From positions 1,736,001-1,800,000 of the forward strand of contig WOAB01000506.1 in the NCBI GenBank assembly GCA_027886185.1: a DNA stretch of 64,000 bases, given 5' to 3'. Under the pieces are notes generated by a model that was not told the origin of the DNA, searched no databases, and saw nothing but the letters and a program-made list of their open reading frames with translations. The stretch's first letter is position 1. Every line of letters starts with the position of its first letter. The stretch is from Rheum nobile (Eukaryota > Streptophyta > Magnoliopsida > Caryophyllales > Polygonaceae). Shown here piece after piece: positions 56,326 to 64,000 of this stretch. A program made the position numbers and the translations under genes.

Positions 56326-57096
56326 CTTAAACAAGTGTGCAATATCAATTCCTTTGTCACTTAGTGTCTAATTTGATGATATGATAACATCTTATGTAAT
56401 CCATATTAATATTCAAATTGTTTCTCGAACTCCGAGCTTGAATTATCAAAACAAATGATTACTATTAATCCATTTGAGCACGACCATGCATTTTCAGTTC
56501 TTACTCTTCAAGTGGCCAAGACACCATTCTTATCCACATATATACATATATATGAATAGGAGGACTTCTCCAATCTTGTGTGACTATAGCTCCCACTCAA
56601 TTTTCAGCAATCCCGATCACTGCCTTTATAGTCGCCTTTTACGCAACGGTGTTTGACAATGTCAAAGACTACCAATCACCAAGCAAGAGGTATATCGCAC
56701 TCATGTCTGAGGAATCTACTAATCATAGTTCAACTTAAAATTCTACAACTCATTTGAAGAATCTTAAGGTAGGTCAGCTCAACACGTATCTACCATACAT
56801 GTCCATGTAATTGATTAGACATCTCCATGTCCCTATAGCCCGTGAAACTTGGCGCTATCAGTCAACTTACATAATAGCCCGTATTGAGTCATTTATATCC
56901 AATTTAATGACTTAGACTACGGACAACTCATAATTCATAATATCAGTTCACTTAATAGGGTTTCATCCACCATAACTTTTATGATGATCCTATTTGATGA
57001 TTATAAATTATTAGGACATTTTATTTAATTCTAAACCACAACTAAATAATAATGAAACTTTATTTCAAAAACAAACATGATGCAATATTTCAACAA
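56326..57096 (-). other. 3' untranslated region of the Tork-like element
   Basis: AT-rich sequence between the RNase H end and purine tract. No coding sequence seen. Confidence 0.5.
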
Positions 57097-60000
57097 TCAT
57101 GAGATCAACATCCATAATCTCAAAACAATACAATCCCAAAGTCTTTCTCCAATATGCTTAAGTCCCTTAGCCCTAGTGTGACTATCATTCTTGGGATTGG
57201 ATAGAGGTTTAGTCAACAAATCCGCAATGTTGTCATCCATGTGTATTTTGCATAACCTCACATCACCCCTCTGGACATAATCTCGAATGAAGTGGTAATT
57301 CCTGAGCACGTGTCGGGATTTGGAGTTAGAACTTGGTTCCTTGGATTGGGCAATGGCACCATTGTTGTCATAATAGATGTCAATTGCCTTAGCACAACTG
57401 GGAACCACATAAAGCTCGGAATGAACTTCCTTATCCAAACAACTTCCTTAGCTACATCCATTGCAACAATGTACTCAGCCTCTGTCGTAGAATAGCTCTT
57501 CCAGCTCACAGCCCCTCCATTAAGAATGAAGACGTATCCGGATTGGGACCGAAAGTCATATCTATCTGTCTGGAAGCTTGCATCAGTATATCCTTCATTG
57601 ATCAGCTCATCATGTCCTCCATACCCTAAGAAATCATCATTAGTCCTTCTCAAGTACTTAAGGATGTTCTTAGCTGCATTCCAGTGTGCTTCACCTAGAG
57701 TCGATTGGTATCTGCCACACATGCTCAATGCGAATGTAACATTCGGGCGAGTACAAACCATGGCTCACATGGTGGATCCTACTGCAGATACATATGGAAT
57801 CCTACTCATTCTCTCTAGCTCAGTAGGTGTCATTGGGCAGTACTACTTGCTGAGATGTAAGCCATGCTACATAGGCAAGAATCCCTTCTTGGAATTCTTC
57901 ATATTGAACCTATCAAGGACCTTATCCGCATAAGTTCCTTGACTTAGTCCAATAAGTCTCTTAGACCTATCTCTATAGATATTGTCATCTTGATGCCTAA
58001 TATGTACCCGGCCTTTCCTAAGTCCTTCATTGATAAATTCTTCTTAAGCCAGTCCTTAACGGACTCCAGCATAGGAATGCCATTTCCAATGAGTAGTATG
58101 TCATCCACATACAAGATCAGGAAGACCACTTTGCTCCCACTAAACTTTTTGTAAACACAAGGTTCTTCTTCACATCTGATGAAGTCAAACTATTCGACCA
58201 CTTCATCAAATCGAAGGTTCCAACTCCTTGATGCTTGCTTAAGTCCATAAATGGACTTCTTAAGCTTGCATACTTTCCTAGGATTCTGTGGATCCTCATA
58301 ACCCTCAGGTTGTGTCATGTACACATCCTCTTCTAAATATCCATTTAGAAAAGAGGTCTTGACATCCATTTCCCAGATCTCATAATCATAATGAACTGTA
58401 ATTGCTAGGAGTATCTGAATGGATCTAATCTTGATGACTGGAGAGAAGGTTTCATCATAGTCAATACCATGAATTTTTTTAAAGCCTTTTTGCAACCAGT
58501 CTTGCTTTGAAAACTATTATGTTTCCATCCTTGTCTGTTTTGAGTTTGTAAACCCATTTGCACTTTATGGGTACTACCCCATATGGCAAATCTATCAAGT
58601 CCATACTTGATTCTCAGACATGGAATCCATTTCAGACTTCATGGCAATACGCCATTTCTCGGAGTCTGGACTCACCATAACTTGCTTGTATGTAGTAGGC
58701 TCATCACTTTCTAAAAGTAGGATGTCCAAACTCGCAGTCATTATGAAATCAATGTATCTCTTTGGTTGCGCTTTGGGCCTATCTGATCTACGTGTGGGCT
58801 GAACAACAGGAGGTTCTTCCACAACATTTTGTGGACCCTCATTGGAATCAGATTTCGGAGAAACAATAGGAATGGGGTCTTGCGACTCCACTTCCTCCGG
58901 TGTATGAGTTCCCTCTCCTTGCGAGATTAGGTCCTCAAATACCGTCGTCTCTGACATAGAGTAATCCATGTCATCTTGTTGCTCAGTTTGTTGCTCTTCT
59001 CGAACTTCTTCGAGATCAACATTTCTCCCACTTGACTTTTTGGAAACAAATTCTTTTTCCATAAAGACACTATCCCTAGCAACAAACACTTTATGCTCAC
59101 TGGGATTGTAGAAGTAGTATCCTTTAGTTTCCTTAGGATACCCTACAAAGAAGCACTTATCTGATTTGGATGCAAGCTTATCTACTAGTAAACGTTTTAC
59201 ATAAGCTTCACATCCCTAGATCTTTAGAAAAGACAAACTTGGAACTCTTTCAGTCCATAACTCATATGGTGTCTACAGCTTTGGATGAAGTCTTGTTTAG
59301 TGTGAACACTGCAGTTGTGAGAGCATATCCCCAGGAAGATATTGGAAGATCAGCAAAACTCATCATAGATCGAACAATGTCCAACAAGGTCCTATTCCTC
59401 CTTTCAAACACATCATTCAATTGTGGTGTTCCAGGTGGAGTTAGTTGTGAGACGATCCCACAACTTTTTAAATGATGAAAAAATTCTTGACTCAAATATT
59501 CACCATCACGATCTGATCGTAGTGCTTCAATTTTCTTGACAAGTTGGTTTTCAACTTCATTCTGAAACTCTTTGAACTTTTCAAAAGATTCAGATTTATG
59601 CTTCATTAGTATCTACTCAAATCATCAGTAAAGTTTCTGAAGTATCTGTAATCACCTCTAGCTTATGTGCTCATTGGTCCACATACATCCGTATGTATTA
59701 GGGCCAAAAGCTCAGTTGCCCTTTCACTCACTCCAATAAAAGGTGACCTTGTCATCTTTCCCATTAGGCAAGATTCACATGTTTCAAATGATTCACAATC
59801 AAATGAGGTTAGAAGTCCATCCTTTTGGAGCTTCTTCATGCGATTTAGGCTAATGTGACCTAAACGACAATGCCATAGATAGGTGGTGCTACATTCATTT
59901 GATTTTTTCTTTTTGGTGTTTATGTTATAAATGTTGGATCAGTGATACATAATATAGAGTCCATTACTTAGTATGGCATCGACATAAAAGATGTTATCTT

Positions 60001-60200
60001 TGAAAATAGAAAAATCTGACCTTTAAGAGTAAAATCATAGCCTTCTAAATCCAAAACACAAGTCGCAATCATGTTTCTAGCAATAGACGGGATAAAATAA
60101 CAATTATTAAGTTCTAATACTAAACCAGAAGGTAAAGGTACACTATAATCTCCAATGGCAAGTGCATCAACCCTTGCTCCATTTCCAATGCATAGGTCTA
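57097..60200 (-). pseudogene. Tork-like pol: integrase, reverse transcriptase, RNase H (broken)
   Basis: From right to left: integrase core with ALRSDRDGEYLSQEF and QLNDVFERRNRTLLD (59262-59606); a variable acidic linker; reverse transcriptase with MDVKTSFLNGYLEEDVY (58320-58390), YGLKQASRSWN and the catalytic YVDDILLIGNG (near 58095); then RNase H with GYTDASFQTDRYDFRSQSG and STTEAEYIVAMD (57440-57600) and the end DDNIADLLTKPLS (57190). The frame changes several times, including a break between reverse transcriptase and RNase H near 57780 and 57945, and stops occur. No product can be made. Confidence 0.88.
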
Positions 60201-61270
60201 CCTCTCCTTTATCTAAGTTTCTACTTCTTCTTAGTCCCTACACATTCGAAATAATGTGAGAGCCACAGCCTGAGTCCAATACCCAAGTTGAAGCTTTAGC
60301 TGTTAAGACTTCTATAACATTCGTACCTGAATTGGAACTCACGGTTCCATTCTTTTTAGGGAAATTCCTGTTGGTGCCCCTGAGTATTGTGTTATTCCTG
60401 TTGGTGTCCCACGATTAGGTTTTTTCCAGTTGGTACCCCTAAGGTTTTAGTTTGTTCGCTTTGTAACCAAAATATTCCATATCCGTATCTTTTCTCTTCG
60501 AATTGATCAAATCAGAGCTTATAATTATATTTATTGACCTCAACTTAGTATGATTAGACTCCTAAAACAATCAAATCCATACTCGAATCATTCCGATTTG
60601 AATTCTTAAGGTTGGATACGGGTTGTTGCTTCAAAATTCAAATCGACATGGTTCGGACATGGATTTGGGTATTTTAAGAGTCAAATCTTACTAATTTGAG
60701 GGCGATGAATACAATGGTGGACTTGGATTTAATCAATTTGAACTGGAATGGTACAAACATGAAAAAGTTTGGCTACGAAGCAAACAAACCCAAACCTTAG
60801 GGGCACTAACCGAAATAAACTTAATCGTGGGACACCAACAAGAATAATCTTAAATTCAGGGGCACCAACAAGAATTTCCCTTCTTTTTATCTTCCAGGTA
60901 TTTCGGGCAGTTCCTCTTCCAATGACCCTTGGCATGACTGTTTGTAGTAGAAACAGTCATGGTCAGCCGCTACTTTAGCCTTTTCAGAAGTCTGCTTGGG
61001 TTGTGCAACTTGCTTGCCCTTCCCTTCCACGTTCTTCTTCTGTTGTCCAGATGCCTCTTTCTTGAACCTTCTTCCCTTGTTGACCATCAAGATCTCTTTC
61101 TTCGTGTCAACAGAGAGATTTTGCTCAGCTGTTTTGAGCATCCCATGTAGCTCTTCAAGTGTTTTTTCAACTCCATTCATATTGAAGTTCAGCTTGAATT
61201 GAGCAAATCCATCATGTAGAGAGTGAAGTATGATGTATGTAGCCAACTCTTGACTATAGGGGTGGCCAAG
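60201..61270 (-). pseudogene. Tork-like gag C-terminal part and protease, with MITE insertion
   Basis: Gag reads LGHPYSQELATYIILHSLHD and FNMNGVEKTLEELHGMLKTA, then a lysine-rich region to a zinc knuckle (CFYYK, then GHWKRNCPKYL in another frame, so a frameshift lies within the knuckle near 60940). A MITE occupies 60359-60880. Beyond it the protease begins with STWVLDSGCGSHI (near 60265). The N-terminal gag is cut off at 61270 by the Gypsy LTR. Confidence 0.8.
60359..60880. mobile_element. Mutator-type MITE with long inverted ends (522 bp)
   Basis: Both ends start GGGAAATTC(C/T)TGTTGGTG and stay alike for about 150-200 bases when one is inverted, sharing GGTGTCCCACGATTA and GCCCCTAAGGTTT. 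The 9-bp flanks TTCTTTTTA at 60350-60358 and 60881-60889 are identical. There is no coding in it. Confidence 0.92.
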
Positions 61271-62042
61271 TGATGCGACCCTTCCCTCTATTACAACCAT
61301 AGAGGAAGAAGAAGCTATGAGCATGTGCTCAGAAGGGATAGTGGGAAGACCGCGTTCCAATGCCAAGCAATGCTTCATCGCGTGCCTCAGCGCTAGCCTA
61401 TGCAAGCCATCACCAAAGAACGCGTATTCTTTCAAGCGACTCCATCCAAGTCCAAAGATCGCGTTCTATCTCAAGATCCTCCTCCATCATCAATTGAACG
61501 CGTTCTTTGAATGATTTTGTATATATTGAACATTAATATTTTCAGTGTTTTTCTTTGGGGTGTGTGTTCCACGCGTGTCGCGTGGGCCAGCCCATTAAGT
61601 GAGACTCGGTCCATCCGAGTCCCGCTATCTCCTATCAAAAGGTCATCTCGACCTTCTGTATTAGGTTACGTCTAATTTGAATCAAAGCTTAAGTTTGAGA
61701 GCATATCGCCTCCTTCCTTTGATTGGACGTCAAACACCTCTATGTCTTCTCATCTCCTTCACTTTGCCGCCGACGCTACGGCAAACGCTTGATTCTTCAA
61801 GCCAAGTCTTCCTTCGCATCTCCCTTCACTCCGCTGCCGACGCTACGGCCCAAGACTTGTCTTTTCAAGTCATTTATCCTCTCCAACAATCGCTTCCGCC
61901 ATCGCCATACCACCATCAATCATCGCGTTCACCCACTCACACGAGGCCCAAATACCGCATTACATTCATCCAACCATAGAAACAACCCGTGCGACTTCCC
62001 ACCAAGATCATCGATCCGACATTCACAAGTAGGAACGCATCA
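61271..62042 (+). repeat. 5' LTR of the Gypsy element (772 bp)
   Basis: TGATGCGACC to GGAACGCATCA. It is followed two bases later by the primer site, which fixes the end. Two near-copies of CCGCC/TGCCGACGCTACGGC within (about 61765 and 61830) form a short internal repeat. Confidence 0.85.
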
Positions 62043-62044
62043 AC

Positions 62045-62057
62045 TGGTATCAGAGCC
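62045..62057 (+). other. Primer binding site of the Gypsy element
   Basis: TGGTATCAGAGCC, complementary to initiator tRNA-Met, just after the LTR. Confidence 0.9.
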
Positions 62058-62843
62058 TTTGATCTTGTAAGTCGCTTGTCAAGTCTCATTTGTTCACTTT
62101 TTTTTTCTCCATCATCTTGCTTCCGCCATTGTCACAAATTTTTTTCTCATCAAACACATGCTTGTCCCATCGGTTTCTACAAGAGAATCTCTTGGCCGAT
62201 AATTGCTTGATCCACACGCGAAAATTGTGTGATGTGTTTGCATGAAATCTGCGTAATTAATTGCTTGATTTTCTTAATTAATCGCATGAATTCGCTAACA
62301 TATCTTGCCATATTTTCTTGTGTTGACCGTCATAAATCTGCTCTAAATCTTCTCTCTCCTATCGCGTAAATCCCGTGATTTCTTTCCATAAGTTACTTAG
62401 CCGTTTATTTTTATTTTGTTTGATTTAATTCTTATATGATCTTCAATCAAAGACTAAGATCTCGGATTTGAATTTCAAATTCAAAAAAAAAAAGAGTCAA
62501 AGTCACATTTCAAAAAAAAAACGCAACATTCAAAAAAAAAAGAGAAGGAAAGCCAAAGTAAGACAACTTTCTTCCCTCAACGGCTAGGCTCATCTTCTTC
62601 ATCTCTCCACCGTCTAGTGTCACACTTGAAGGTGTGTCTTGTGTGTGCGCGTTGTTTACGTAAAAGGTTGGGACTTGTTTCTTTTGGTTTCGTTTACTTT
62701 TGTGCTTGCATATCACACTTGCTTTGCTTGCCTTTAGCCGCCCTCACGGCCAAAAGAACGCGCCCTCCTACGTGAACACTTGTTACTTGTTGAGTGCTTA
62801 CTTGATCTTTGGTTGTGTTGTCTTTTGTTCGTTTTTACTCGCG
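62058..62843 (+). other. Leader of the Gypsy element
   Basis: About 785 bases between primer site and gag with no supported coding. It contains several long A-runs (62480-62545). Confidence 0.6.
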
Positions 62844-64000
62844 ATGTCTGGTCACATTGTCTTAGGAAATGCGAACGCGCCAAACCCACCCTTGGTGCCA
62901 CAACAAGACCACCACAATGAAGATCCTCTTTTGGAGATCTCGGATGAACAATGCGAGATACAGGAGTTACGACGCCAAGTTGCTCAACTCCAATCAATGC
63001 AGCGCGTCACACCCGTGATGACCGCGCCAACACAAATGATCCAAATGGATGCAGCGGGAGGACTGCAACAAACAGACGATGGTCCAAGCCAACAACGTGT
63101 GGATAAGGGCAAAGGGTTGATGCCTTCGACCTCCAATCGCGCCTACAACGGCTCCAATCAGTCATAGAGAGTCGTCAGGGATACGTGTCGCACCGCGATC
63201 ATTCCGCTCTGCGCGCAAATCCTAACGACTACGACACCGGCTCCGGCCGCGACAATGATCATCAAGGTGAGTTTTGTGAACCATACGATTTTGATGACAC
63301 GTATGCATCTCGACGCACCCAGTGCCGCATTCAAGGCTCATCACATCGCGAAGGCCAATTACGCGAAGCCGGGTTAGCCGTTGCGACGCCGCGAAGATCC
63401 AGTCACCGTCTTAGTGGGCACAAGCGACGCGATGAGGCCGATTTTGAGACACCAACTACCCAGCCACGAGGCTACGATGTGCGTGACCACCTACGACATC
63501 AAAGTGCTCGGACGCCACGATACAGGTCTGATGGCTATGCGTCAATCACACCCAGAGTCCAAGATGACTTCGACGAGTTCGACGACGAGGAAGTTGAAGA
63601 CTCAGGTATGATAAATTCTGGATATTCTTACCCCCCTCTTGGAGATCCACTTGAATTGCAGGACCACCCTTCGGATTGGATTCCTCCACTGCGTCTCAAA
63701 GCACAAATAGATCGCGATCATGTCATTGGCGGCGAGCGATGCGATGTCATGCCCAGAGATGTCCGCCAAGCCGATCACGGAACCCAGCCGTGACAGCGTC
63801 GACGCGATGACGCCTACGCGCCCAGGGAAGATTTTGCTCACGGCGAACCACAACAAGCATGCGAGAGGCTTCGCCATGCACGCGTTGAAGACCTTGGCAA
63901 CCGCGCATATGAAAACCCTCTCTATGACGCCGCGCCACACAACGTGCCATTGCAAGCCCCTACCCAACCTCGATACCAAAGACACGAAGTCAAGGTAAAA
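62844..64000 (+). pseudogene. Gypsy gag, N-terminal half (broken, cut by window edge)
   Basis: Starts MSGHIVLGNANAPNPP at 62844. The first part has a leucine/glutamine helix (ISDEQCEIQELRRQVAQLQ) and ends at a TAG (63163-63165), but the next frame picks up directly with VIESRQGYVSHRDHSALR, so a one-base shift lies shortly before. The second stretch (to 63793) is highly polar, Arg/Asp-rich and disordered (FDEFDDEEVEDSG). It ends in a TGA followed by further open sequence in the same frame to the window end. No capsid core or zinc knuckle is reached, so the lineage cannot be fixed from this part. Confidence 0.7.

Larger units (their letters stand above)
50658..64000 (-). mobile_element. Tork-like Ty1-Copia element, host of three nested insertions
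   Basis: Minus-strand element with the 3' LTR on the left (50658-50925 plus 55697-56311), then RNase H, reverse transcriptase, integrase, protease and gag to 61270. It is split by a SIRE-like element (50926-55691), a MITE (60359-60880) and a Gypsy element (61271 onward). The gag start and 5' LTR must lie beyond the right edge. Pol has multiple stops and frameshifts, so it is the oldest layer of the stack. Confidence 0.85.
61271..64000 (+). mobile_element. Ty3-Gypsy element, left part (continues past the window)
   Basis: Complete 5' LTR (61271-62042), primer site and start of gag; the rest lies to the right. It sits in gag of the Tork-like element; the left flank is CCAAG (61266-61270). Gag shows a frameshift and a stop, but LTR ends are perfect inverted repeats (TGATGCG/CGCATCA). 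Confidence 0.85.

Overview
This window is a repeat-dense piece of a flowering-plant nuclear genome, probably a eudicot. Spliced genes, plant retrotransposon lineages (SIRE-like and Tork-like Copia, chromovirus and Tat-like Gypsy), a plant L1-type LINE, Mutator-like elements with 9-bp target duplications, an NB-ARC resistance-type gene and a DUF760 gene relic all point that way. I cannot name the species. The only host gene that looks intact is the NB-ARC gene at 10387-11508. Nearly everything else is a mobile element or the debris of one.

Layout from left to right. 1-225 is the end of an LTR related to the chromovirus further right; it sits inside the 3' LTR of a minus-strand SIRE-like Copia element (226-9476). 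After the NB-ARC gene comes a long-TIR Mutator-like element (MULE) of about 16.5 kb, roughly 11765-28245. It carries a FAR1-type transposase joined in reading direction to an OTU cysteine-protease region, a small GRF zinc-finger gene and, on the opposite strand, a plant mobile domain (PMD) gene. Its centre is split by a nearly intact LINE (16966-22274, 14-bp target duplication) and a solo Copia LTR (22494-23613, 5-bp duplication). Without those two insertions it would be about 10 kb. 29572-36648 is an internally deleted chromovirus with 2.3-2.4 kb LTRs and an unusual open reading frame in its leader. 36649-40090 holds MITEs and AT-rich DNA. A DUF760 (UV-B-induced protein type) pseudogene at 40096-44893 is split by a short non-autonomous Tat-like element (40702-44743).

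44900-50650 has no intact gene. It holds a degenerate repeated module, an unrecognised pseudogene with several stop codons, and small fragments of an RNB-domain exoribonuclease and histone H4. From 50658 to the right edge there is one nested stack. A minus-strand Tork-like Copia element has a second SIRE-like element inserted in its 3' LTR (50926-55691), a Mutator-type MITE in its gag/protease region (60359-60880), and a plus-strand Gypsy element in its gag (61271 to beyond 64000).

Most likely biology: a silenced, methylated heterochromatic block. Many of the premature stops are TAG codons at sites where cytosine deamination in a CHG context would create them. The most unusual object is the MULE, which pairs a transposase/OTU gene and a GRF gene on one arm with a PMD gene on the other. 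The inner ends of both arms carry strong hairpins, and the outer ends carry many copies of a TTAAGTTAAGCG motif.
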